Assembly (NCBI GenBank): GCA_019694685.1
Contig: JAIBBM010000033.1
Coordinates: forward strand, 1-47,349
Source of the DNA: Leptospirales bacterium
Lineage (GTDB): Bacteria; Spirochaetota; Leptospiria; Leptospirales; Leptonemataceae
Length of the DNA stretch: 47,349 nucleotides
Direction: 5' to 3'
This document shows positions 34,891 to 43,275 of the stretch, piece by piece. Numbering within the stretch: the first letter of the stretch is position 1; every line of letters begins with the position of its first letter. The position numbers and the translations under genes were made by a program. Below the pieces are notes generated by a model. The model had not been told where the DNA came from, did not search any database, and saw only the letters and a program-made list of their open reading frames with translations.

Positions 34891-36910
34891 AGTAACCTCC
34901 CTCCGCGGACCCGGTCATGCCCTGGTGATCTACATCAATTCGCACATCTACGTAACGATCCGCAAGATCGGGGGTCAAACCAGAATGATATGTAATGATA
35001 TACCTTTCGTCTTTTCGCGCGCGTATGCTTTCATAGAGAGCTCGCACAGAAGTTTCGTCGTAAGCGCGAATGTAAGCGCCACCTGTGTTTGTCGCAAGGG
35101 CGCGGTAGGTATCCTGTGTGTCCCCCGGCCCACCCTCTTCAAAAGAAATAATGTAGATGGGAATGCCCTGCGCGCGCGCAAAATACTCTACTCTGTCCAC
35201 TGGATACTGCACAAATGGATTGGCGCTTGCGCCCGAAACTATAGCAATCACAGCGCGAGGACCAAGAGAAGTGATCTGGCCACCAATGGCTTCCACGAGC
35301 GCCTTGCCCACGTCTGGTCTTTCTGTTGTTTCCCCTTCCTGCATGCTACGAATGATCATGCGTCTCTGCAGACCTTCATACACGGATCGCACACTCTCTC
35401 CTGCGCGAATTACTTTGATTCGGTCTGAAATGCGAATCGGTGCGAGAAATGAAGTCAAAATCGTGCTTAGAACATTTTTGTTTTCTTCGCTGGATAGATC
35501 TGTGTTGTTTTCTTTCACAAAGGATAGATTCACCCGATTCTGATAATCCTCCATGCTGGAGGTATTGATCCCGCGTAGAAAACGATCATTTTCAAAAATG
35601 CGAATCTCATTTCGATCGAGACCCGGAAGTGGATTTCCAAGCCTGTTTCTAAGCTGCAAAAACACCGCCACGTCGGGGAAAGAAGCAGTGTCCACTCTTT
35701 CCACTCTGCACTCTAGATTGCTGATGCGGAGCGCTTCAGGCATGAACATGTGAACCAGGCCCGCTCCTGTATCTGCGGCCATGAGAACTCCATTTGAATC
35801 CATGCGCGCAGAATACGCTCTCTTCCACACAAGAGTGCGATCGTCCTCTGTTCTGGTTTCCAGTCTGGTCCACGTCTTTTCCGCCAGATCATAGAAGAGT
35901 ACACCTGCTTCCTCATCTGCGATCACAAGTTTTCCTGCCCCGACGGACACGCCTCTTGGATGAGAGAGCATTCTTGATTCGACCTGATCGAGCTGATTGC
36001 CATCGCGATCAAACGTGAAAATGCGAGCAGAATCTCTATCAGCCACGTAAACGTTTTCGCCATCCACCGCAATGCCGGCGGGAAACTTAAGCCCTGTATC
36101 TGCAGTCAAAAACGATAGTATATGTTTTCCATCTAAATCAAATTTTTCAATTCTACGATTTCCACTGTCCGAAACATACACCGCGTCCGCTGTCACTGCA
36201 ATTCCAGCTGGTCCTCGCAGCTGCCCCTTTTCGCTTCCAGTGGTACCAAATGAAGAAATGCTCGATCCTGATCGATCAAAGATGCGAATGCGATCATCAG
36301 AATAGTCTGCAACGTAAATGCGATCTCTCAAAAGTGCCATCGCAGACGGTCCTTTCATACGATCAAAGATTGAACCGCGAATCTGACGAAACGAAGTGGC
36401 TCCCGCATTCGATACGATGATGTTGGCAGATTCGCTAAACAGATAGTAGACGTTCGCTTCGCTGTCGACGGCTATATCCACGGGCCTCAGCGCGGAGATG
36501 TCTCCAAAATCTTTTTTATTGAATGTGCGAAAGTGAATGTATGGGCCAGCATCGCGGAATCCATTCAGGCGAAAGCGCAGGAGATCGCTTCGCATACGAA
36601 TCAAAGAATAAGTACCTTCTGATCGCTTATCCAGAAACTCCCATTGTTCCAGAGCGCTATTCCATTCACCCGAGTAATAGTTTGCATCTCCGAGATAGCG
36701 CCGCGCGAGATGAAACGACGGAACACGATTGAGAGCTTTGTAAAAAAATTCTCTGGCAGCCAGGTACTGACCGGAATTGTAAAATGTAAGGCCACGGCGA
36801 AAATGATCGCGCGATTCTTCTTCCTTGATGCGAAAGGAAGGCAGCCTCTGTGCGAGCATCGGCGACAGGAGGAGCAACAGTGCGCTCAGGATCGCTGCCC
36901 TATGTGACAT
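34874..36910 (-). CDS. Exported TPR - NHL beta-propeller - VWA-like protein
   Basis: The 678 residues have a signal peptide (AAILSALLLLLSPMLAQ), then one or two TPRs (~30-95, FRRGLTFYNSGQYLAAREFF). An NHL-type beta-propeller spans ~130-390 (PVDIAVDSEANVYYL, GPAGIAVTADAVYVSDSGNR, FPAGIAVDGENVYVADRDSA). The C-terminal ~250 residues resemble a von Willebrand A / metallo-adhesion fold (VFLQLRNRLGNPLPGLDRNE, RAVIAIVSGASANPFVQ, GIPIYIISFEEGGPGDT). The classical DxSxS MIDAS motif is not seen, so metal binding is doubtful. Likely periplasmic or surface-exposed scaffold; operon partner is the TPR/CsgG-like gene. Confidence 0.85.
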   Translation of the reverse strand: MSHRAAILSALLLLLSPMLAQRLPSFRIKEEESRDHFRRGLTFYNSGQYLAAREFFYKALNRVPSFHLARRYLGDANYYSGEWNSALEQWEFLDKRSEGTYSLIRMRSDLLRFRLNGFRDAGPYIHFRTFNKKDFGDISALRPVDIAVDSEANVYYLFSESANIIVSNAGATSFRQIRGSIFDRMKGPSAMALLRDRIYVADYSDDRIRIFDRSGSSISSFGTTGSEKGQLRGPAGIAVTADAVYVSDSGNRRIEKFDLDGKHILSFLTADTGLKFPAGIAVDGENVYVADRDSARIFTFDRDGNQLDQVESRMLSHPRGVSVGAGKLVIADEEAGVLFYDLAEKTWTRLETRTEDDRTLVWKRAYSARMDSNGVLMAADTGAGLVHMFMPEALRISNLECRVERVDTASFPDVAVFLQLRNRLGNPLPGLDRNEIRIFENDRFLRGINTSSMEDYQNRVNLSFVKENNTDLSSEENKNVLSTILTSFLAPIRISDRIKVIRAGESVRSVYEGLQRRMIIRSMQEGETTERPDVGKALVEAIGGQITSLGPRAVIAIVSGASANPFVQYPVDRVEYFARAQGIPIYIISFEEGGPGDTQDTYRALATNTGGAYIRAYDETSVRALYESIRARKDERYIITYHSGLTPDLADRYVDVRIDVDHQGMTGSAEGGYFVPRL

Positions 36911-37013
36911 AATCCAGCGTGAAGTCTGGAATCGCTTCCTTCAAGCCTTTTTTAGGCCTGTTTTCTCCCTTCCCAGCGGGACTGGCCTCCGACCCGGAGT
37001 GACGGCGAAGGCC

Positions 37014-37853
37014 TCAGGGGAAGAGTCGAGGCTCCATTCCCAGCCTCGAACGCAGGGTCTGGTTCTCCTCAAATAGATCGATGAGTTCTTTGTCAGTGAG
37101 CATTCGGAGCCTTTCGAGTGCCTGGATGATCTTCTCCCTTTCCATGTTTTCCCTGTGGCTCAGATCCAGGACAGACTCGGTTGCATGCATTTGTTTACGG
37201 GTTTCGGAAAGCTCGCGGTCGCGAAACTCGCTCAAACGCTCGTAGGCAGCCAGAGTGCTCTTCATTTCGAGCAGCTCCTGGTCCTTGAGTCGCATGGTGC
37301 GCTCCATGGCGTCTGCGATGGATCTCTCGAAACGCTTGTGGACCGTCTCAAAATCCATCAAAGCCTCAAATGCGGCGGACTCGGAGCGGGCGTTTTTGAT
37401 TTCATCACGCGCAAGGCCGAGCATCTTGTCGAGAAGCCCCGCCTGCTCTCTCATTTGTTCGGACATATGAAATACGATCTGACGATAGTGCTCTACTCGA
37501 AGCACTGTTTCGAGGATCAATTTCAGATGACCTGGACGAACCGAATCGTCCAGGACAAGCAGGTTCATATTCCGTGGATTGGCCTCATAGAGTCCATATT
37601 GATCCTGCGGTAGAATGATGATACGCGGGAAATCGGAAAGGTGTGGAGTCGATTCCATGAGATTTCGCATGGCTGCCAGGCCGCCCCGTTCGCCCTGGAT
37701 GAGGAATACGTGAAGATCGTCTGGCTCCGGGTGCAGAGTTCTCAGGTCGTTGGGGCTGATCTCCATGATCTGAAAGCTCAGAGTGTCGTGCTTCTTGAGA
37801 TCCAGGGGAAACTTTCTGCCTTCCGATACGTGCCAGATTTTCTGCGACTTCAT
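37014..37853 (-). CDS. Pseudo-receiver domain plus long coiled coil
   Basis: The 279 residues start at ATG 37853, 14 bases after the lptG-like stop; the frame is open to 38534 but that part is antisense-like and low-quality. Residues ~1-115 have a receiver-like alpha/beta pattern (KIWHVSEGRKFPLDLKKHDT, DDLHVFLIQGERGGLAAMRN, FPRIIILPQDQY, NMNLLVLDDSVRPGHL), but Gln occupies the phospho-Asp position (LIQGE). Residues ~130-270 form a near-continuous coiled coil (MREQAGLLDKMLGLARDEIK, MERTMRLKDQELLEMKSTLA). No output domain. A cytoplasmic scaffold or polarity-type protein is plausible (inference). Confidence 0.78.
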   Translation of the reverse strand: MKSQKIWHVSEGRKFPLDLKKHDTLSFQIMEISPNDLRTLHPEPDDLHVFLIQGERGGLAAMRNLMESTPHLSDFPRIIILPQDQYGLYEANPRNMNLLVLDDSVRPGHLKLILETVLRVEHYRQIVFHMSEQMREQAGLLDKMLGLARDEIKNARSESAAFEALMDFETVHKRFERSIADAMERTMRLKDQELLEMKSTLAAYERLSEFRDRELSETRKQMHATESVLDLSHRENMEREKIIQALERLRMLTDKELIDLFEENQTLRSRLGMEPRLFP

Positions 37854-37867
37854 AGCCTGTGTACAGT

Positions 37868-39718
37868 TCAGGAGCGGTTGCGGAAGGCAAGCAAACGCTT
37901 GGCCAGAGGAGCAAATATTGATGAGCGAAGACCGTTCACACTTCGCCTTACGACCCCGGCGACCGGACGAGCCACCGGGCCGAGAATTCGGGCCACGAGA
38001 CTGCCGACCCATCGGATTGCCTTCCAGACCGGGGTGAACACTGGCATCAAGACAGGAGACAGACGCGACCATACAATCGTGTCCCACTTTCTTTTTGCAT
38101 TGGACACAAGTGCGCGGAAGCGTTGCTTGAATCCTTCCGTTCGAGAGGCCATTACGTATACGCCAATGAACGCTACCACTACATCGGGAAGCCATGCTCC
38201 GATGGCAGGATGAGCTTTGCCCGATTCTCCAAGCCCTGTTCCGTACAGATACAAACCAAAGTACGCAACAAACACAACGAGTGCCAGAGAGAAGCTCATC
38301 CCTCTTCCAGATCTTTTTACAACCAGACCCAGTGGAAATGAAATGAAAAAGAACAGCATGCACGCAACGGATTTCGCAAAACGATTCTGAATCTCTACTT
38401 TGAACTTCCGGCTTGTTTTTTCTGCGTCCTTGAGGAATACTTCCACCTGCACTGTAAGAGTCATCATCGCCTGGAATTGTTCTTCTGTTGGCCCGCCCTC
38501 TTTTCCCCGATTGGCAGCGTTCATTGCAATCCACATCTGGTTTTGCACCGCCATCACTTTCATCGCAGATAGGCCAGGCAGTTTGAAAGTGAAGTTCGAT
38601 CCAGCGGCCTTCTCTCCGATTTTTGCTGCGGCCACATCCGCTCCCAGAATCGCCATTGGATCAATTTCAGTTCCACCTGCCTCAAGCTTGTCCAGGAAAT
38701 CGTACAGTTCCCATAGAGTGTAGTTGTCTGGCTTCACATTCAATCGACCCAGGGGTTTAGGTGCAGGTGGAATGACGTAATCCATGCTGCCATTTGTAAA
38801 ATCAGTAGTTTGAACGCGCGAAAGATCGGGAGCAATTTCAATGACGAATCCATCTTTCAAACGAAGCACTGCTTCTGTTTTGCTTTCTTCTTCTGGCACC
38901 GGAGTCTTTTTTGCTTTCTTGAATTGCTCGGGATCCACTCCAGGCGGCAGATCCAGCGGAACGTCTGGTTCCTGGGATGACTCTGCATTCTTGATCTTCA
39001 CTCGTTCCACAAGCTGGCCACTCTTCGCATGAACGATCTGAGTGATGAAACCATCGCCGATTGGAATGGAGATGTTGCGAATCATGATTCTCTCACTGGA
39101 TAGCTCGTTGAGTCCGTTGAGCCATTCGCGAATGTGCACTTCCTTGAGCTCTTCTCCGTCTCGCCTTCCCGCGTAGATGTCCTGGCCTTTGAGGCTCACT
39201 CCGTCCATCTTCGCCCCGCCCAGGAACCTTCCTGTTTTCACAAGGGAAAGACTGTGGTAGGACTTGATCCAGTTTTCAAAGTCTTCGCGCGCCCGCGCGC
39301 TGACGGGCCCATAGTAGAGATTCATGAACGCGACGAGCAACGTGGCCAGAAAGCCAAAGAAGATGAAGATTACATAGATCCGAGGAAAACTGATTCCAGC
39401 CGATCGCATGGCTACGATTTCACTGTCTCCGGAAAGCCTGCCTGCGGCGAGGATTCCTGAAAACAGACAGGCAACTGGAATGGTCTGGGTGATTTTCTCA
39501 GCGATCAGATAGAAGATATAGACTGAGATTTTGAAAGGGGAAATCCCTTTGCCAAACAGTTCCCCCGCAATGTCTTTGAGGACAATGGACATAAAAAGCG
39601 TGGTCAGGAGGGCCAACCAGACGAGGAATGGTGCGAGGATTTCCAGAAAAATGTAGCGGTCCAGAATTCTGGGCTTCAAAAACGACGGAATCCATTGCGC
39701 AATGCGAGCAGTCATCAT
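37868..39718 (-). CDS. LptF/LptG-family LPS export permease with long C-terminal tail
   Basis: Inner-membrane permease of the LPS transport (Lpt) bridge. Six helices in two sets of three (first near 28-135 with PFLVWLALLTTLFMSIVLKD and PVACLFSGILAAGRLSGDSE; second near 440-525 with CMLFFFISFPLGLVVKRSGR) flank a large periplasmic beta-jellyroll. The family usually has ~350-400 residues; this has 616. The extra length is an enlarged periplasmic loop and a basic amphipathic tail at 526-616. ATG pairs at 39718/39715 overlap the divergent gene; a TTG at 39679 would begin KPRILDRYIFLEIL, the family N-terminus, and may be the true start. LptF-like partner lies at 46328. Confidence 0.9.
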   Translation of the reverse strand: MMTARIAQWIPSFLKPRILDRYIFLEILAPFLVWLALLTTLFMSIVLKDIAGELFGKGISPFKISVYIFYLIAEKITQTIPVACLFSGILAAGRLSGDSEIVAMRSAGISFPRIYVIFIFFGFLATLLVAFMNLYYGPVSARAREDFENWIKSYHSLSLVKTGRFLGGAKMDGVSLKGQDIYAGRRDGEELKEVHIREWLNGLNELSSERIMIRNISIPIGDGFITQIVHAKSGQLVERVKIKNAESSQEPDVPLDLPPGVDPEQFKKAKKTPVPEEESKTEAVLRLKDGFVIEIAPDLSRVQTTDFTNGSMDYVIPPAPKPLGRLNVKPDNYTLWELYDFLDKLEAGGTEIDPMAILGADVAAAKIGEKAAGSNFTFKLPGLSAMKVMAVQNQMWIAMNAANRGKEGGPTEEQFQAMMTLTVQVEVFLKDAEKTSRKFKVEIQNRFAKSVACMLFFFISFPLGLVVKRSGRGMSFSLALVVFVAYFGLYLYGTGLGESGKAHPAIGAWLPDVVVAFIGVYVMASRTEGFKQRFRALVSNAKRKWDTIVWSRLSPVLMPVFTPVWKAIRWVGSLVARILGPVARPVAGVVRRSVNGLRSSIFAPLAKRLLAFRNRS

Positions 39719-40748
39719 TCAGACCGCCTTTCTCGGCGATGCAATACTTACCACGCCTATGTTTGCGGCCTTCAAGCGTTTTTTTCCCGATTCGTATCTG
39801 GCCGCTGTAGTAAAACCAGATGCAGCCCAGGTCCTCAAAGGCCTTCCCTATCTAAACGAAATCATATCCTTTGATAAGAAGAAATCACACCGCGGGATTT
39901 CTGGACTGAGGAAACTCGCCGCAGACTTGCAATCGCGTGATTTTGATATTCTACTTTCTCCTCATTCATCTTATCGCACTGCATTTCTTTCGCGTCTTTC
40001 TAGAATTCCAGAGAGATACGGGTATCTGGACGCGAGCTTTTCGCGCATCGCCTACAACCATCGCCTGCCAAGGCATTCTTCTCAGCCAGAAATTCTACGA
40101 TTGCTTTCCTTTCTTTCGGATTCAGTCTGTCCGGACGCGTCTAAAGCATCTACGGACCTGGTGCTTGCAGAAGATCAAGCATGCGTGCTGGAAGCGGAGT
40201 CTGTGCTGCGAAAGCACGAAGCATCCAGACCCATTTTGCTCGCACCCTCTTCTGTCTGGGCGACCAAGCGCTGGACTCCGGCCGGATTCGCAGAACTGGC
40301 AGGGAAGCTGGTTCGAAAACACAAATGCAAGATTCTACTCGTTGGATCTCCTTCAGACAAAGCGATCTGTGAACAGGTGATGGCATTCATTCGAGATCTT
40401 CAGCCACTCTTTGTTCAAGATAGAGTCACTGTGGCGGCCGGTGAAACATCGCTGCGCGGCTTTTATTCACTTGTAAAAAGATCGCGCCTCCTTGTATCAA
40501 ACGATTCTGCGCCAGTTCACTATGCCTGTGCCGCGAAGACTCCTGTGGTCGCCTTGTTCGGACCAACGGTGCCGGCCCTGGGCTACGCACCGATTACAAA
40601 GAATTCGCGAATCGCAGAAATCAATCTGGCATGCAGACCATGCGGCACGCATGGAGGAAAAGTCTGTCCCCTTTCCCATTTTCGCTGCATGAAAGAACTC
40701 ACGGCGGACATGGTGATGGCAAAAGTTTCAGAGCTTCTACCGGAATAA
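39702..40748 (+). CDS. ADP-heptose:LPS heptosyltransferase family (GT9)
   Basis: Cytoplasmic/peripheral glycosyltransferase adding heptose to the LPS inner core. The 348 residues are standard. Signatures are the N-terminal RAVIIQTAFLGDAILTTPMF (GDxxL), LAPSSVWATKRWTPAGFAEL, donor-binding SNDSAPVHYACAAKTPVVAL and FGPTVPALGYAP, plus CRPCGTHGGKVCPLSHFRCM with four Cys, a variant also seen in WaaF-type proteins. It resembles WaaF more than WaaC, but exact acceptor is not determinable. The start overlaps the upstream end of the divergent LptG-like frame. Confidence 0.93.
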   Translation: MRAVIIQTAFLGDAILTTPMFAAFKRFFPDSYLAAVVKPDAAQVLKGLPYLNEIISFDKKKSHRGISGLRKLAADLQSRDFDILLSPHSSYRTAFLSRLSRIPERYGYLDASFSRIAYNHRLPRHSSQPEILRLLSFLSDSVCPDASKASTDLVLAEDQACVLEAESVLRKHEASRPILLAPSSVWATKRWTPAGFAELAGKLVRKHKCKILLVGSPSDKAICEQVMAFIRDLQPLFVQDRVTVAAGETSLRGFYSLVKRSRLLVSNDSAPVHYACAAKTPVVALFGPTVPALGYAPITKNSRIAEINLACRPCGTHGGKVCPLSHFRCMKELTADMVMAKVSELLPE

Positions 40749-41040
40749 GATCCGCAGCGGACACCTGCGCGCCAGGAATCCTGCACGTGGTCAATACGCG
40801 GCGCACCCATTCGCAATACCAGAGAATGATACGTATTCCATACGATCTGGTTTTCCGCTCGTTCCCGGCGCTTTTTTCACGACCCGACGCATTCGCCGCG
40901 TTTTATACGCACTCGATGTAATACGAACAAAGAATGCGCGATATTGCGCACGCCCGTATGTAATACGTCATTTTATTGCGTGATAAAACCGCGGGATGGC
41001 GTGCGGGAACGACAAGGCGCTGCAGGCCCCCGGAGCGATT
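40749..41040. promoter_or_regulatory. Intergenic region with clustered ATACG motifs inside an inverted repeat
   Basis: The 292 bases between two convergent stop codons hold no gene. ATACG occurs at 40794, 40829, 40840, 40905, 40921 and 40963, and its complement CGTAT at 40832 and 40955. A longer direct repeat ATGTAATACG is at 40916-40925 and 40958-40967, on either side of a near-perfect 16-base palindrome (40935-40950, TGCGCGATATTGCGCA). An outer inverted repeat pairs 40896-40910 with 40978-40994. Such nested symmetry suggests a protein-binding site cluster or a small mobile/repetitive element. No T-run terminator is clear. Confidence 0.5.
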
Positions 41041-41817
41041 TTAAAAGACCAGAAAGTCTCCTGGATGAACTGTCTTTCCTGCGAATCGAATCTCATAGTG
41101 AAGATGCGGACCTGTGGACGCTCCTGAGGATCCGGATTTACCAATCTCCTGACTGGCACGCACTTCCTGCCCTTTCTTCACAGAAATGGATCTCAGATGA
41201 CCGTATAACGTTTCGTAACCGGAAGAATGCAAAATGACTACATGGTTGCCATAACCATAGCTCGATGAAAGAGCAAGCTTCACTACACCATCCGCTGCCG
41301 CAAGCACCGGGGTTCCCGCCACAGCATTCAAATCGAATCCGGGATGAAACTCACTCTGGCCCAGGAAACCAAAGACAGCTCCTCTGCTTCCATATCCTGA
41401 ATTCAGTTTTAAAAAATCCAGGCGAAGAGGCCAGCGGTGAGGAATCTCTCTAAAGAATCCGGAATAGATCCCTGCATAGTCTGCGTTTGCACGAAGCATG
41501 CTCATCGCACTGGGTCTGCTCCAATCGTAAGGAGGTTCAGAATCGCTTTTGAATTTTCCAAATAGTTCAGGCTCGTCTTTGAGAATCTGATGAATCTCTC
41601 TTTGATTTTGCTCGAGCCTTCGCACGAGTGAAATGTTCTCTTTTACATTTAAAAGAAGAGCACGCCTGCCTGGCTCGGCAATCGAATCAATGCCGCCGCC
41701 TTCTCCGCTTTCAGAACCAAAGAGATTCCAGCCCACGAGAATACACAATACTATGACGATGGAAATCAATAGCCCTTTCCACACTCGCCCACCATGCGGA
41801 AGGCGAATGCGAATCAC
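41041..41817 (-). CDS. Membrane-anchored M23 metallopeptidase
   Basis: From GTG 41817, 4 bases after the MORN-lipoprotein stop, the protein has 258 residues. One N-terminal transmembrane helix (KGLLISIVIVLCILVGWNLF, ~14-33), a short coiled segment (LLLNVKENISLVRRLEQNQR), and a C-terminal LytM domain: FHPGFDLNAVAGTPVLAA (His and Asp ligands), GYGNHVVILHSSGYETLYGH, and GPHLHYEIRF (His-x-His). Frames open further upstream are antisense to the lipoprotein gene. Periplasmic endopeptidase, or amidase activator like EnvC/NlpD. Last gene of the minus-strand envelope operon. Confidence 0.9.
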   Translation of the reverse strand: MIRIRLPHGGRVWKGLLISIVIVLCILVGWNLFGSESGEGGGIDSIAEPGRRALLLNVKENISLVRRLEQNQREIHQILKDEPELFGKFKSDSEPPYDWSRPSAMSMLRANADYAGIYSGFFREIPHRWPLRLDFLKLNSGYGSRGAVFGFLGQSEFHPGFDLNAVAGTPVLAAADGVVKLALSSSYGYGNHVVILHSSGYETLYGHLRSISVKKGQEVRASQEIGKSGSSGASTGPHLHYEIRFAGKTVHPGDFLVF

Positions 41818-41821
41818 GCGG

Positions 41822-42535
41822 CTACCGAATGACGACTGGGCCGACGACTGCACCTTTCTCGTAATGGGTTTCCACGTAGAGCCTGCCGTCCGGATGATAG
41901 GATCGGAAGAGCCCGTCGAGCGCGCCCTGAACATAGTTTTCCTCTCGAAGGATAGTGCCATCCGGGTAGTAATACAGCCATCGGCCAACCATGAGGTCTT
42001 TTTGATACTGGCCCTTCAAAAGTAGACGACCGTTTGGATGAAAACGAGTGATGGGGCCTTCGTAGTATCCCGCCTGAAAAGAGCCTGTCTCTTCTATGCT
42101 TCCGTCCGGATAATGCCTTTCATACGGACCGTTTTCGTTTCCATAATCATGAGTGAGCAGAGCGATGAGTTCTCTCTTTGGCTCCTGAGTATATACCATG
42201 CGAAGATACAGAACGCCGCGAGTGTCGTTGTAATCCCAGACACCTTCTCTCCAGTCGTTCAGGAACTTGCCGCGAGACAGCACTGTGTGCCCGTCTACAT
42301 TGTAATACTTCCATTCTCCCTGGCGAAGACCCAGGACAAGGCCGCCTTCTGCGTATTTCTTTCCGTCCGCGTTGTAGAGAGTCCAGTCTTTGTCTGTCTT
42401 GTATCCCCAGATGCCGGTTCTTCGATCACGCTCTGCACCAGCGGGGACCGCTTCCGGCCTGGGAGGTTCTTTCAGGCGAGCCAACCCGTCCTTGCATCCG
42501 GCCGCAGCCAGAAACAGAATCAGAACGACGCGCAT
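41822..42535 (-). CDS. MORN-variant (YwqK-like) repeat lipoprotein
   Basis: The 237 residues begin with a lipoprotein signal (VVLILFLAAAGCKDG; Cys about residue 14). The body is a series of MORN-variant repeats of ~22-24 residues with the pattern hydrophobic-Y-x-x-DG-x-x-x-x-x-G (EWKYYNVDGHTVLSRGKFLN, PYERHYPDGSIEETGSFQAG, RWLYYYPDGTILREENYVQG, LFRSYHPDGRLYVETHYEKG). This type is often labelled 'YwqK-family antitoxin', but nothing here suggests a toxin partner; an envelope structural role is more likely. Its ATG overlaps the stop of the single-pass membrane gene by 1 base. Confidence 0.87.
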   Translation of the reverse strand: MRVVLILFLAAAGCKDGLARLKEPPRPEAVPAGAERDRRTGIWGYKTDKDWTLYNADGKKYAEGGLVLGLRQGEWKYYNVDGHTVLSRGKFLNDWREGVWDYNDTRGVLYLRMVYTQEPKRELIALLTHDYGNENGPYERHYPDGSIEETGSFQAGYYEGPITRFHPNGRLLLKGQYQKDLMVGRWLYYYPDGTILREENYVQGALDGLFRSYHPDGRLYVETHYEKGAVVGPVVIR

Positions 42536-43275
42536 CAGCGCACCTTGAATTCTTTATCTTTCATGACGCTGCCGCTTTCATCCATCACTTCCACATGATA
42601 GACTCCAGGATCGAGCGGACCTTTGAAGTAGACATAGTTCGCTGTACGCGGAGGTTTTTGACCAAGCACAGCCTGTTCTTCTTTGCTGCCTCCGTCTACG
42701 CGATCTACTTTGACTTTGATATAGGTTGCTTTGAGTTTTTCCTCAGGCCACTGAAAGCGAATGTGAACGTCTGTGCCCGCAGAAAGACTGGGTTCACGAC
42801 CTTCGAGTTCTTCTATGTTTTCCGCGGTGATGTCCTGAGATGCAACTGCAAGATGATAGCGAGGCCCAAAGATCCAGCCCGCGAGATAATAAATTCCAAG
42901 TCCAAGCAATACAAAGAGAAGCGCGCCTGCGATGATCCTTGCCTTTCCACCAATGCCGCCGCCGGATGTGCTGCCGCCGTCGGTGTAGTCTTCGAGTCTG
43001 ATATCGCTCGATATATTATAGATAGAATCCCTGCGAGACTTCTTGAGCTCCATGCGCGGTCTCTCCTTACGTCCAGTTTCGGACGAGTCGCTTCTCGGGG
43101 AAACCCTTTTCGACTCCGGCGATTGTGCCGGTTCACTGGAAGCAGCTGCGGGTTCCCCTCTCATATCTCTTACAAAATCTTCCATATTGGAACGATTGCC
43201 ACCCTGGGGAGGGCCCATCGTTTCATCGAGTCTGCGCCGCGCCGCCTGGCCCAGCTTATCCTTTTTCGATCCCAC
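42535..43275 (-). CDS. Single-pass membrane protein with disordered N-terminus, unknown function
   Basis: The 246 residues have a ~105-residue cytoplasmic, charged, Pro/Ser-rich N-terminal region with no fold (QAARRRLDETMGPP, KRVSPRSDSSETGRKERPRM). One transmembrane helix follows at ~114-134 (IIAGALLFVLLGLGIYYLAG), then a periplasmic beta-sandwich of ~110 residues (HIRFQWPEEKLKATYIKVKV, DPGVYHVEVMDESGSVMKDK). No family recognised. The gene overlaps the parA-like stop by 20 bases, suggesting the N-terminal tail could be the contact for ParA (inference). Confidence 0.8.
   Translation of the reverse strand: MGSKKDKLGQAARRRLDETMGPPQGGNRSNMEDFVRDMRGEPAAASSEPAQSPESKRVSPRSDSSETGRKERPRMELKKSRRDSIYNISSDIRLEDYTDGGSTSGGGIGGKARIIAGALLFVLLGLGIYYLAGWIFGPRYHLAVASQDITAENIEELEGREPSLSAGTDVHIRFQWPEEKLKATYIKVKVDRVDGGSKEEQAVLGQKPPRTANYVYFKGPLDPGVYHVEVMDESGSVMKDKEFKVR

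Noticed and set aside
36911..37013. Rho-independent terminator after the coiled-coil gene
   Set aside because: A strong nested hairpin (36984-37013) exists, but no T-run follows on the minus strand.
37854..38534. N-terminal extension of the coiled-coil protein (frame open to 38534)
   Set aside because: It lies opposite the LptG-like permease and encodes Arg/Ser/Cys-rich sequence without structure; an ATG at 37853 directly follows the permease stop.
40749..41040. parS site or replication origin
   Set aside because: No match to the parS consensus or to clustered DnaA boxes and no dnaA/parB genes in the window; only the ATACG cluster remains unexplained.
41818..41988. Longer start of the M23 gene at 41988
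   Set aside because: Antisense-like sequence over the end of the MORN lipoprotein gene; the GTG at 41817 precedes the membrane helix.
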